Assembly: GCF_003288805.1 (NCBI RefSeq)
Contig: NZ_NHYK01000009.1
Span: forward strand, 1-61,807
Origin: Helicobacter sp. 10-6591
GTDB lineage: Bacteria; Campylobacterota; Campylobacteria; Campylobacterales; Helicobacteraceae
Length of the DNA: 61,807 bases
Direction: 5' to 3'
The translations under genes were made by a program, and so were the position numbers. This document shows, piece by piece, positions 38,306-45,969 of this stretch; position 1 is the stretch's first letter, and every line of letters starts with the position of its first letter. Below the pieces are notes generated by a model. It searched no databases, was not told the origin of the DNA, and saw only the letters and a list, made by a program, of their open reading frames with translations.

Positions 38306-38428
38306 ATTCTAAATCCTAAGTTTTAAACTTTATAACTTTTTATAAGGGATAAAGTGCTGTAAGTTGGCTTATTTAGGGCTTTTTAGGTATGTGGTTTGTC
38401 TATAATATGACTACAAAAACAAAAGGAG
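38306..38428 (+). promoter_or_regulatory. 123-bp promoter block, copy C
   Basis: The same length as 32268-32390 and over 85% identical by eye. AAGGGATAAAGTGCTGTAAG lies 57 bp before TATAAT (38401-38406), and AAAAGGAG follows. It drives the operon that starts at 38435. Confidence 0.75.
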
Positions 38429-38434
38429 TTGATT

Positions 38435-38965
38435 ATGTGCAAAGCAGAAGTTACAAGCATTCTAAATTCTAGGGCGAGAGATTACTTTAGTGGGCTTTCA
38501 GCAAATGAGCAAGATAAGTTCATTTTACAAAGAGTGAAAAGAAGTAAGGCATTTAAGGAATTTATTAGTCCTAAAGTCCAACAAGGGCAACTTTTTAGAA
38601 TTAGTGAGTGTGGGGAATACGAATATTTCAGGGATTGCGTAGATTCTCATAATGGTATTTCAGACAAAAAAGCAGTAAAGCGACCTAGCTTGTCGTATGT
38701 GAGCGCGTTATTACATAGGGCAGATTCCCAATTTAAGGCTAATTGTTTGCACTTTTCAACTTATGGGCTTATGTATCAATACAAGAAAAAAATACAAAAG
38801 AGCAGACAAGAGCTTGCAGAGTTGAAATCACACAAGCTAAAGGGCTTAAATAGCATTAAAGAAGCACTCAATAGGGCTAAACTCATCAAAGAGAAAGAGC
38901 AAGTAATAAGTTCTCTTTGTCAAAAGCTCATCAATCATTATCAGCAAGCTAGCGCCTAAAGTGCT
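38435..38965 (+). CDS. hypothetical protein opening the Cys-repeat operon
   Basis: About 174 residues (stop by about 38959), with ATG 38435 preferred over TTG 38429 because AAAGGAG has proper spacing. The first half is mixed (YFSGLSANEQDKFILQRVKR, RISECGEYEYFRDCVDSHNG). The second half is a long coiled-coil helix (KKIQKSRQELAELKSHKLKG). No known family. First gene of a unit that contains the Cys-repeat proteins and DUF5131. Confidence 0.55.
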
Positions 38966-38982
38966 AGCAAAGGAGGTATCAC

Positions 38983-39129
38983 ATGCGAGCAGTGCAAAAA
39001 TCATATCAACACCCCCGCTTTAAAGAGCGAGCAAAAGGCGAGTTTATCAACTATGCGGGCAAAGATACGCTTATTTATCAAGCACTTGGGTTAAGAAGAG
39101 CCTATAAACCAATAAAGGAGGTTACATGA
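38983..39129 (+). CDS. 48-aa basic protein, coupled to the Cys-repeat gene
   Basis: AAAGGAGGTATCAC precedes ATG 38983. The peptide (YQHPRFKERAKGEFINYAGK, QALGLRRAYKPIKEV) overlaps the next start codon by four bases (ATGA). Not recognised. Confidence 0.5.
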   Translation: MRAVQKSYQHPRFKERAKGEFINYAGKDTLIYQALGLRRAYKPIKEVT

Positions 39130-39515
39130 AAAAAGTGAAAGGGTACTGGGTCGATAAGAATCGCAACAAATGGGATTCTACTTTTTATACTAAAGAGCAA
39201 GCATTAGGCTACTCTGCTAGCTTAATGAATTGTAAAGATTGCATTAATTGTATAGGCTGCAAGTATTGCACAAAATGCGAAAATTGCACAGACTGCACAA
39301 AATGCGAAAATTGTATCGATTGCGTAGCGTGCCACAATTGCGAACATTGCAACAATTGCTTAGGTTGCGACAATTGTTTAGGTTGCTTCCGTTGCATGTC
39401 TTGCAGACATTGTAATTTTTGTAGTATGTGCAAAAATTGCACGCATTGCAGAGCCTTAAGTGATTGCAATGGTTGCGAAAATCGTCGTCATTACAAATCA
39501 AAGGGAGCTATATGA
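39126..39515 (+). CDS. Cys-triplet repeat protein 1 (C-x-x, 25 consecutive units)
   Basis: A 129-aa protein. Residues 1-34 form a short domain (KGYWVDKNRNKW, FYTKEQALGYSASL). From Cys36 to Cys108 every third residue is cysteine, 25 in a row, then Cys114 and Cys117. The two residues between are mostly polar (KD, IN, EN, TK, HN). At DNA level this is a 9-bp period. No signal peptide is present, so it is probably cytoplasmic and reduced. Such a row could bind many metal ions or iron-sulfur clusters, or be a substrate for modification; none of this is shown. It overlaps the DUF5131 gene by 4 bp and has a paralogue at 40322. Confidence 0.8.
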   Translation: MKKVKGYWVDKNRNKWDSTFYTKEQALGYSASLMNCKDCINCIGCKYCTKCENCTDCTKCENCIDCVACHNCEHCNNCLGCDNCLGCFRCMSCRHCNFCSMCKNCTHCRALSDCNGCENRRHYKSKGAI

Positions 39516-40308
39516 GCAAAATAGAATGGACTGACAAAACTTGGAATGTCATCACAGGTTGCACGCAAACTAGCCCAGCTTGTCAAAATTGCTATGCAAA
39601 ATCTATGACTAATAGATTACAAGGAATGGCTAAAAAAGGCATCAAGGGCAGTGAAAAATACATAAGCGGTTGGGATAGTGTGATATTCCATACCGATATG
39701 TTAGGGCATATTTTTAACTTCAAAAAATATCCTAGTGGGTGCAAAGTCTTTGTGATTCTATGAGTGATACCTTTCATAGTCAAATAAGTGATAACCACTT
39801 AAAAATGCTTTTTAATCTAATGGGTGCTAGAAATGATGTAACTTTTCAAGTGCTAACCAAAAGACATATGAGAATGTATAGCTTCTTAATTGAATTCAAA
39901 GAGCTAATAACTCCTAATATTTGGTTAGGTGTTACTGCTGAAAATCAAGCAATGGTAGATGAGCGAGTAGATTGGTTAGTGTATTTGAAACAAGAAATTA
40001 AAGGATTTGCAGACAAAGATATTAAGATTTTTGTATCTTGTGAGCCACTTTTAGAGAATCTCAATCTAAGCAAATATATAGATAAATTAGATTGGGTAAT
40101 AGTTGGTGGTGAAAAAGCCCATAAAAAGGGCAGAACAATGCAGTATGAGTGGGTCAAAGACATATACTCACAATGCCAAAAAACCCAAACTCCATTTTTC
40201 TTTAAACAATGGGGAGATTGTGAGAAAAAAATCAAATTATCAATGCAAGGTATTGATAATAATCTTTTGCACAAAATTGAAAACACAAAAGAATTCCCAA
40301 AAGATTAA
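39512..40308 (+). pseudogene. Gp37/Gp68 (DUF5131) three-Cys protein, frameshifted
   Basis: The first frame begins MSKIEWTDKTWNVITGCTQT and has the three-cysteine motif C-x6-C-x2-C (GCTQTSPACQNCYA), typical of phage Gp37/Gp68 proteins. It ends at 39763. A second frame continues with SMSDTFHSQISDNHLKMLF, VTFQVLTKRHMRMYSFL, NIWLGVTAENQAMVDERVD, IFVSCEPLLENL, LDWVIVGGEKAHKKGRTM and FFFKQWGDCEKK, all in family order. Adding one base near 39755 reads KVFVNSMSDTFHS, the family consensus, so a one-base loss is the likely defect. The intact protein would have about 265 residues. The gene lies exactly between the two Cys-triplet genes. The family's biochemical role is not established. Confidence 0.8.
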
Positions 40309-40321
40309 AAAGGAGCTAGAA

Positions 40322-40597
40322 ATGGAAAAAATCGATGGGTATTGGGTCGATGAGAATCGTAACAAATGGAATACTATACTCTACACACAAGTAGAAGCCT
40401 TACAACACTCTAAGAGCTTAGTTAATTGCGAAGGTTGTATAAATTGTGTAGATTGCATATATTGCAAAGGTTGTATAAATTGCATAGGTTGTAAATTTTG
40501 CAGAGATTGCGAAAATTGTGAAAAATGCCACAATTGCACAGATTGTAAATTTTGTAAAAATTGCTACGAAAAAGGAGGTAGAAATGAAATCTTGTAG
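40322..40597 (+). CDS. Cys-triplet repeat protein 2 (16 consecutive units)
   Basis: A 91-aa paralogue of the protein at 39126. The N-terminal domain is shared (GYWVDENRNKWNT, LYTQVEALQHSKSL). From Cys36 to Cys81 every third residue is cysteine, 16 in a row. AAAGGAGCTAGAA precedes ATG 40322. An in-frame upstream ATG at 40103 lies inside DUF5131 and is rejected. The difference in unit number (25 against 16) indicates expansion or contraction of the 9-bp repeat. It overlaps the next gene by 14 bp. Confidence 0.8.
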   Translation: MEKIDGYWVDENRNKWNTILYTQVEALQHSKSLVNCEGCINCVDCIYCKGCINCIGCKFCRDCENCEKCHNCTDCKFCKNCYEKGGRNEIL

Positions 40598-40796
40598 ATA
40601 CTGGAATCTATTGCAAGACTTGGAACAATGCAGCGAACTTATCCATGGTGATATTAATGAAATCATAAAGTTTAGCCAAAGAGAGAAAGACGCGCTAGTT
40701 AAAATATTACACATTTTTCAACAAACATTAGAAAATGTAGGCGATGTTGAAAACTTTATAGATTCACTTTCTGATGATGACCCAGTATTGTTTTAG
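40584..40796 (+). CDS. 70-aa protein closing the Cys-repeat operon
   Basis: AAAGGAGGTAGAA precedes ATG 40584, inside the end of Cys-repeat gene 2. The product is acidic and helical (LLQDLEQCSELIHGDINEII, FQQTLENVGDVENFIDSLSD). Not recognised. The tight overlap argues that it is part of the same unit. Confidence 0.55.
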   Translation: MKSCRYWNLLQDLEQCSELIHGDINEIIKFSQREKDALVKILHIFQQTLENVGDVENFIDSLSDDDPVLF

Positions 40797-40843
40797 CAAC
40801 AATCTACCAAAAGCACAAGAAAAACACAAGATAAGTCTAAGTC

Positions 40844-41048
40844 ATGAGAAAAGAACAAAATAACCTAGATCTTACTTCTTCTTTAGAGAAAGTAATTGTA
40901 AGTAGTGCTATGTATTACCCGCAATACATAGAGGAATTTTTAGCGCAAATACCTTTAAGCGCACTAAGCAAAGAAGGGCAAGAGTGCTTGAAAACTTTTG
41001 GCCTAGCTTTTGAAAAAAAAGAGCCTATAAACATTGAAATACTGACAA
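40844..41048 (+). pseudogene. N-terminal fragment of a DnaB-like replicative helicase
   Basis: The frame starting at 40844 reads SLEKVIVSSAMYYPQYIEEF, then LSALSKEGQECLKTFGLAFEKKEPINIEIL. This follows the plan of the DnaB N-terminal domain (E..VL.aiL..p..i.e, h..if.a...l..k..pid...l). The homology ends at the 120-bp repeat beginning at 41049, where the ATPase domain should follow. The gene seems cut by recombination at the repeat. Confidence 0.5.
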
Positions 41049-41167
41049 CAAATTCTCCCTTCACCCCTCATAGTATCGCTTTATGTGTATAGTCAAAAAG
41101 CGTATTTTGACATGTGCATGTTTTTGATTGTAAAAAATCCTAGAATTGCTTTGTTTTTCAAATTTTT
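41049..41167. repeat. 120-bp repeat, copy 2
   Basis: Partner of 34273-34392 in the same orientation, 6.8 kb away. It joins a helicase fragment on its left to a small acidic gene and an ArdC-like gene on its right, echoing the order after copy 1. Confidence 0.8.
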
Positions 41168-41211
41168 TAGAAGTTTGAAACAACATATTTTAACACCACA
41201 AGGAGTATCCA

Positions 41212-41358
41212 ATGTCCCAAGAAGTTATCTTAGAAGTATCACAACTAGATACTGCAAAGCTTTTTCAGTATGGAGTGTCTCTACTAAGCGATGAAGAGAT
41301 TCAAGCAAGCGCAGACTTTGAAAATCAAAATTTGTTAGAAGAATTAAACATTAACTAA
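41212..41358 (+). CDS. 48-aa acidic protein before the ArdC-like gene
   Basis: AAGGAGTATCCA precedes ATG 41212. The peptide is acidic (EVILEVSQLDTAKLFQYGVS, DEEIQASADFENQNLLEEL). It is 12 bp before the ArdC-like gene and resembles the acidic gene before ardC in size, charge and place. Confidence 0.55.
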   Translation: MSQEVILEVSQLDTAKLFQYGVSLLSDEEIQASADFENQNLLEELNIN

Positions 41359-41370
41359 AAGGAGGAAATC

Positions 41371-42342
41371 ATGGCAACTTATGAAGAAATCAGAGAATCT
41401 ATAAAGAAAAATGCGATTTTTAGTATCGCTCAAACTATTGCGGGGCAAGTGAATGGCGATTATAAAGTGCCATTTATGCACGACCAAAAGGCACAAGATA
41501 TGTCAAGGGCTTATAATCCCAGCACAGGAAGTTCTTATGAGGGCTTAAATTCTTTGCTTTTGGATATAAAGAAAGCAGAATCTAAATACCCTACTAATCA
41601 ATGGCTTAGTCTTAAAGAAATGGAGATACTAAAAGCTGACCCGCAAGATATTAAAAATATTAAGCAGAATTGGCGAGAAAAGGCTGTAAAGATTTCTTAT
41701 CTACAAAAGAAAATCGTTGTGCCTTTGCATAAGCTTGACGAGAATGGACAAAAAGTCCCTTTGCTTGACGAAAAAGGCAACCAAAGAATTGGTAAAAATA
41801 ATGAGCCACTTTTTGAATATGAGCTAGTGTCTCAAATTGACAAAAAGACAAATCAACCAAAAATCAACCCAAAGACCAATGAGCCTTTTATGAATATTAA
41901 AACAGAGACCAGAGAGCTTGAAACACCAATCTATAGGACAGAGCTTCTTTATAATGTGGCAGAATGCCCCAGCCTTGATAAGAGCAAATTCAAGGAGCTT
42001 GATAAAAGTAGAGAATACAAGCACATACTCAAAAATGCAAAGGATTACGAGGCTAATGTCAAAAAAATTGTGTTTGAAGACATCGCAAAAGAGCTAAAAC
42101 CTACAACAAGGGAACAAATCGAGGAATATTTTAAGGCACAAAATCAAGGCAAAGATTTCATCGTTCCAAGAGGACTTAATGAAGTCCAAAAAGAGCAAGT
42201 GCAAAAAATTGCTACTAATATCGTAAATAACACAAAAACCGAAACTAACGAACATACAAAAGAATCTCAGACGCAAAGCAATAAAAATCAAACAAAAGAC
42301 AAAAAGACTGCCATAAAGAAAAACAAAGACATGAATAGATAA
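41371..42342 (+). CDS. ArdC N-domain-like protein without peptidase domain
   Basis: A 323-aa protein. Residues about 35-150 recall the ssDNA-binding domain of ArdC (AYNPSTGSSYEGLNSLLLDI, YPTNQWLSLKEME, ISYLQKKIVVPL). An inserted stretch of Lys/Asn/Glu turns follows (DENGQKVPLLDEKGNQRIGK). There is no HExxH, so the zincin part is absent. The end is Lys/Thr/Asn-rich. AAAGGAGGAAATC precedes the ATG. Probably an accessory DNA-entry protein derived by duplication of the ardC module, though the similarity is partial. Confidence 0.6.
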   Translation: MATYEEIRESIKKNAIFSIAQTIAGQVNGDYKVPFMHDQKAQDMSRAYNPSTGSSYEGLNSLLLDIKKAESKYPTNQWLSLKEMEILKADPQDIKNIKQNWREKAVKISYLQKKIVVPLHKLDENGQKVPLLDEKGNQRIGKNNEPLFEYELVSQIDKKTNQPKINPKTNEPFMNIKTETRELETPIYRTELLYNVAECPSLDKSKFKELDKSREYKHILKNAKDYEANVKKIVFEDIAKELKPTTREQIEEYFKAQNQGKDFIVPRGLNEVQKEQVQKIATNIVNNTKTETNEHTKESQTQSNKNQTKDKKTAIKKNKDMNR

Positions 42343-42400
42343 CAATCTTAAAAAGCGGGACTTATCCCGCACCATACAAATCAAAAAAAGGAGCAAAACA

Positions 42401-42820
42401 ATGAACACGATTATATTAAGAGGCTACTTAAGTGCAGATGCACAAATACGCTATATCGGAGCAAAACAAACACCATGTGTAAATTTTAGTGTCGCTTACA
42501 ATAAGCGTTTTAAAAACGAAAGAGGCAATATCGAAGAAAAAGCAATGTTTTTTGAAGTGATTATTTATGGCAATTACGCCCAAAAAATCTTAACTTCATT
42601 AAAAAAAGGCACGCTTGTATTCTTACAAGGCTCACTTAATCAAGATTCTTGGGAAAAAGAGGGGCAAAAGCACTCTAAAATCACTATTATTGCAAGCAAA
42701 CTGCATATAATCCAAAAAAACACACCTCTTACGCAACCAAATCAACAGCCTCCTAATCAACAAACACAACACATAAGCGCGCAAGAAGTAACAAACATTA
42801 TCAATCAACCAAACCCATAA
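42401..42820 (+). CDS. ssb: single-stranded DNA-binding protein
   Basis: A 139-aa protein. The OB fold is clear: MNTIILRGYLSADAQIRYIG, TPCVNFSVAYNKRF, FFEVIIYGNYAQKIL, LKKGTLVFLQGSLNQDSW and KITIIASKLHII. The tail is Gln/Pro/Asn-rich and lacks the classical acidic DDxxPF tip, as in several plasmid SSBs. It should coat the transferred strand. Its own terminator follows. Confidence 0.9.
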   Translation: MNTIILRGYLSADAQIRYIGAKQTPCVNFSVAYNKRFKNERGNIEEKAMFFEVIIYGNYAQKILTSLKKGTLVFLQGSLNQDSWEKEGQKHSKITIIASKLHIIQKNTPLTQPNQQPPNQQTQHISAQEVTNIINQPNP

Positions 42821-42845
42821 AATCTACAAATTAAAAGGCTTTTGT

Positions 42846-42872
42846 CAAAAGATTCTTAAGATCTTTTGATTT
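42846..42872 (+). terminator. intrinsic terminator after ssb
   Basis: CAAAAGAT (42846-42853) pairs with ATCTTTTG (42861-42868) around a seven-base loop and is followed by ATTTT. Confidence 0.55.
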
Positions 42873-42944
42873 TAAACCTATTTAAAATCTCTCTGCATAT
42901 TCTTTATTGAGATACCTAAAAACTCTAAGATTTTTAAAATCACC

Positions 42945-43040
42945 TTTATAAGGGAAAAGCATGCCTCAAAGGTGTGCTTTTAAAGATTTTTTGGCATATG
43001 GGTGCTTTATAATTACACACTAACCAAATAAAAAGGAGTT
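42945..43040 (+). promoter_or_regulatory. promoter block of the recombinase gene, diverged copy D
   Basis: TTTATAAGGGAAAA lies 58 bp before TATAAT (43008-43013), the same layout as the blocks at 28262, 32268 and 38306. Between them is an imperfect dyad AAGCATGCC/GGTGTGCTT (42957-42979), a possible operator. AAAAAGGAG then leads to the ATG at 43045. Confidence 0.6.
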
Positions 43041-43044
43041 TGTT

Positions 43045-44058
43045 ATGGAAAATAAAAGACTAAACATGGAAGAGTGTGTAAAGTTACTAGGGGATTTTGT
43101 GATACTAAAAGCAAAGGGCTTTTCTCAAAATTCAGTATTTGATTCTCACAAAGTTGCGATTTTTTTGTTGGCAAGTTATGATTTTAAGAGTCTTAGGGAA
43201 ATAAAAGTTTTTCTATCAAAAGCGTGCAAACTTGGCATTATTAGCGCACGCAATTTAGTTGCTATTATAGATTTTTTAGAGTATCAATTTAAAAGAAATG
43301 GGTATTTTGAGCCAAATATGGAAGACAAGCTATATGTGGATTATTTTTTTAATCTCACAAAAAGACTTAAATCTTCTAGCATCAAACAAAAAGCCATGAT
43401 TGTTAATCTATTTTTGAAATATCTCCCATCACAAGGTATTCAAGCAAAGAATCTTAAAGATATTTCTATGAAGTTTTTGCACAATAAAGCGCTCCCTAAT
43501 TTTTTAAATGACCATCAATACAAGGCATTTTTGCAACATGCCATAAAAATGGAAGAGTATAATATTTTTCAAATCAAGCGCAAATTAGCTATCTTTTTAG
43601 TCTATTACACAGGAATCCGCTCAAGGGAAGTATCACGCTTAAAGTTGGAGGACATAAGAAATGATGGACTTGTTTATGTCTTTAGAATCAACGGAAAATG
43701 TGCGAGAGAACGCTTTGTATCGATTAAAAAAGAACATATAGGCACATTATTAGAAAAATACATTGCTTTACGCGAAGAGCTACAATGCAAGTCTCAATAT
43801 CTATTCCAATTAAGAAATACTAATGAAGCACCAAGAACATGCTATAGCCTAAAGCCATTGCTCAAAAAAATAGATTCTGTCCAATCGCGTGGAAATTGTT
43901 TGCATCTTTTGCGCCATTCTTACGCCTCATTTATTTACAGGAGTCTTAAGGATATTGTGCTAACAAGTCAAATGCTAGGGCATACCAATATTAACACTAC
44001 ACAAATTTATATCCATATAAATCCAGACACACATGAAAAGGTGGCTGAGCTATTTTAA
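43045..44058 (+). CDS. xerT: XerT-like tyrosine recombinase (element integrase)
   Basis: A 337-aa protein. The C-terminal catalytic domain shows Arg192 (YYTGIRSREVSRL), His287-x-x-Arg290 (LHLLRHSYAS), His313 (MLGHTNINTT) and nucleophile Tyr322 (IYIHIN). The N-terminal half is a SAM-like core-binding domain with an additional leader. XerT recombinases move the TnPZ/ICEHptfs elements of H. pylori. Here the gene lies 4.4 kb from the right end. It should catalyse excision between the 13-bp repeats. Confidence 0.88.
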   Translation: MENKRLNMEECVKLLGDFVILKAKGFSQNSVFDSHKVAIFLLASYDFKSLREIKVFLSKACKLGIISARNLVAIIDFLEYQFKRNGYFEPNMEDKLYVDYFFNLTKRLKSSSIKQKAMIVNLFLKYLPSQGIQAKNLKDISMKFLHNKALPNFLNDHQYKAFLQHAIKMEEYNIFQIKRKLAIFLVYYTGIRSREVSRLKLEDIRNDGLVYVFRINGKCARERFVSIKKEHIGTLLEKYIALREELQCKSQYLFQLRNTNEAPRTCYSLKPLLKKIDSVQSRGNCLHLLRHSYASFIYRSLKDIVLTSQMLGHTNINTTQIYIHINPDTHEKVAELF

Positions 44059-44097
44059 AAGTTATGTGATGCATACTGCGTATAATGTAGTATTTTA

Positions 44098-44191
44098 AAT
44101 ACATTACAACATACTACAACATAATACATTATATGTATTATGTTTAAAATATAATAAAATACTTGACAATACATTATAATTAATGTAATAT
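44098..44191 (+). promoter_or_regulatory. promoter and palindromic operator or parS-like region of the parA operon
   Basis: TTGACA (44163-44168), a 17-bp spacer and TAATAT (44186-44191) make a near-consensus housekeeping promoter. The spacer holds the palindrome ACATTA-TAAT-TAATGT. Upstream, AACATAATACAT and ATGTATTATGTT form a second dyad with a three-base centre. The pattern suits an autoregulated partition operon; the protein that binds is not shown. Confidence 0.65.
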
Positions 44192-44220
44192 ATTTTAAAT
44201 TAATTGATAAGGAAAGAAGC

Positions 44221-44448
44221 ATGATTAGCATAGATTTAAATAAAGGTGTTGTGGATATTTCAAAGGTTGAAAACAAGCATGATTTATTTGTTTTGCAATC
44301 TGAAATACTTTTTGTGTTGGGGGCATTTATGAATGCAAAGGAAGAAGTCGAAAAAAAGACTTATGAGCCTAAAGAGGTTGCAAAGTTTCTTACCGATAGG
44401 CTTATATTTGCAAAGCAATTTTTTGCACAAACAAAACTAGGAGCATAA
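44221..44448 (+). CDS. small protein ahead of parA
   Basis: A 75-aa protein with AAGGAAAGAAGC before the ATG. It is helical (HDLFVLQSEILFVLGAFMNA, EPKEVAKFLTDRLIFAKQFF) and ends one base before parA. Not recognised. It may be a regulator of the partition operon, which would suit the palindromes upstream. Confidence 0.55.
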   Translation: MISIDLNKGVVDISKVENKHDLFVLQSEILFVLGAFMNAKEEVEKKTYEPKEVAKFLTDRLIFAKQFFAQTKLGA

Positions 44449-44449
44449 G

Positions 44450-45133
44450 ATGGTTATAGCAATAGGAAATCAAAAGGGAGGTAGTGGAAAATCCACCATC
44501 GCGCTTAATCTTGCTATTAAACTTTTGGAGTTTTCTGACAAAGTGCTTGTTATGGATACCGACCCGCAAAAAAGTATTGAAAGCTTTACAAATATTAGAG
44601 AATCGCGCAACGATTGTGAGAAGTTGCCACATTTTACCCTCGCTAATCGCACAGGCAATATCACAGAAAGTCTTAAGCAAATGGTAGGAATTTATGATTA
44701 TGTTGTGATTGATACGCGCGGAAGTGATTCCCAAGAAAGCAGAAAGGCTATGATTTGTGCGGATAAATTGCTTGTGCCCACAACACCTAGCCAGCTAGAT
44801 ATTGATGTATTGATTGAAAATTTAGGGCGCGTAAAGGAAATTAAAGATATAAATGAAAATCTTAGCGTCTCAATTCTTATGAACAAGATTAACCCAAATC
44901 CTTTTCTTGCTAAAGAGTTAGCAGATTTCAAAGAGGCAATATTTAGAATCAATAAGAGCATAGGAGAAGATTTTACTTGCTTAGAATCTTCACTTTGTGA
45001 GAGAATCTCATATAAAAGGGCAGTAAGCGAGGGCTTAGGCATTACAGAATACATAGATATAAAAGCAAAAAATGAGTTTGAAGCATTTTTTAGTGAGTTT
45101 TTAGAAAATCTCAATCAAAGCAAGAGTGCATAA
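44450..45133 (+). CDS. parA: ParA-type partition ATPase
   Basis: A 227-aa protein, the short ParA/Soj-like form. The deviant Walker A KGGSGKST is at residues 9-16, Walker A' has VMDTDPQKS, and Walker B has YDYVVIDTRG. H. pylori ICEHptfs elements also carry parA next to the recombinase and relaxase. It may keep the excised circle stable or position the transfer machinery. Confidence 0.9.
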   Translation: MVIAIGNQKGGSGKSTIALNLAIKLLEFSDKVLVMDTDPQKSIESFTNIRESRNDCEKLPHFTLANRTGNITESLKQMVGIYDYVVIDTRGSDSQESRKAMICADKLLVPTTPSQLDIDVLIENLGRVKEIKDINENLSVSILMNKINPNPFLAKELADFKEAIFRINKSIGEDFTCLESSLCERISYKRAVSEGLGITEYIDIKAKNEFEAFFSEFLENLNQSKSA

Positions 45134-45170
45134 AATATACAACAACGCAAAAACCCTAGGAACAAGAGAA

Positions 45171-45349
45171 ATGGATAATGTAACACTAGATTCATTAAGC
45201 TTTATGCAAAGAGAAGAGTTTTTTAGGACACTTCGCATAAGCTTAACTCATCACTTGAAATTTTAAAACAAGGACAAGAAGCAAGTTTGAAATTGATTGA
45301 GAAGCAAGTAAAACTAGAAAAAACCAAAACAACCAACCAAAAGAGATAG
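45171..45349 (+). pseudogene. short broken helical gene between parA and the RHH gene
   Basis: ATG 45171 opens 31 codons (DNVTLDSLSFMQREEFFRTL) to TAA at 45266. A second frame overlaps and continues as KLNSSLEILKQGQEASLKLI to TAG at 45349. The two would make one charged helical protein of about 60 residues if joined by a one-base change near 45235. Evidence is only the open frames and composition. Confidence 0.35.
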
Positions 45350-45365
45350 CCTAAGGAACAGATTA

Positions 45366-45653
45366 ATGAAATACAACATAGACAAAGCAAAACAAATACA
45401 AGAGCTAGAAACCAACAAAAAAGCACAAGATTTTATCAATGATGCACAAGAAGTGAATAAGGAGATAGTAGAAATAAACAAAACATCTCCCATAAAAGGT
45501 AGAAAACGCCCATATAATTTTTACCTTAATGAATTACTTTTGCAAGAAGTAGAAGCTTTTTTGCAAGAGCATGGTAAATACAAAGAGAGCAAATCTAGCT
45601 TTATGGAAGATTCTTTACGATATTTTCTTGCAAAGAGAAAATCAGAAGTTTAA
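45366..45653 (+). CDS. ribbon-helix-helix DNA-binding protein, possible ParB-like partner
   Basis: A 95-aa protein. The N-terminal 45 residues are a charged helix. The C-terminal half (RKRPYNFYLNELLLQEVEAF, SKSSFMEDSLRYFLAKRK) has the strand-helix-helix plan of CopG/Arc-type RHH proteins. It sits after parA and before the relaxase, and could act as centromere-binding protein or relaxosome accessory. Start codon at 45366 follows AAGGAACAGATTA. Confidence 0.6.
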   Translation: MKYNIDKAKQIQELETNKKAQDFINDAQEVNKEIVEINKTSPIKGRKRPYNFYLNELLLQEVEAFLQEHGKYKESKSSFMEDSLRYFLAKRKSEV

Positions 45654-45677
45654 AACAAAAAAGTTTAGAATATACCC

Positions 45678-45712
45678 ACAACATAGAATTACTTTAATTT
45701 TGTGTTGTTTTT
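45678..45712 (+). terminator. intrinsic terminator after the RHH gene
   Basis: ACAACA (45678-45683) pairs with TGTTGT (45703-45708), with inner AATT/AATT pairing, and TTTT follows. The rest of the gap to 45969 is AT-rich and shows no gene; it is the meeting point of this operon and the minus-strand relaxase gene. Confidence 0.6.
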
Positions 45713-45969
45713 CCAAGTTCTTTTGTCTTTAGATTTTAAATGAATCTTAAAAACCCAAACTTCTAAAAATCTTAACATAAACTTAAAAGAATTAATCCAG
45801 ATAAATTTTAAAATTTTCTTAATCTCTAAGTTTCTTAATTTTTTCTTAATTGCTTCATTTAGAATCTATAAAGACTCTTAACTAATAATAATATTTTATT
45901 ACTACCTCCTCTCCCTTATATTAGATTCTAATATGTGCGGAAATTGATTTCCAAACTTTTAAAAAAGCC

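Noticed and set aside
39209-39501. Long minus-strand frames across the Cys-repeat gene
   Set aside because: They are shadows of the 9-bp repeat, with odd composition and no ribosome site.
40103-40321. An N-terminal extension of Cys-repeat protein 2
   Set aside because: It is the DUF5131 gene in a different frame; ATG 40322 has a good ribosome site and matches the paralogue start.
42355-42370. Terminator GCGGGA/TCCCGC after the ArdC-like gene
   Set aside because: The stem is perfect but no T run follows; it may be a processing hairpin or chance.
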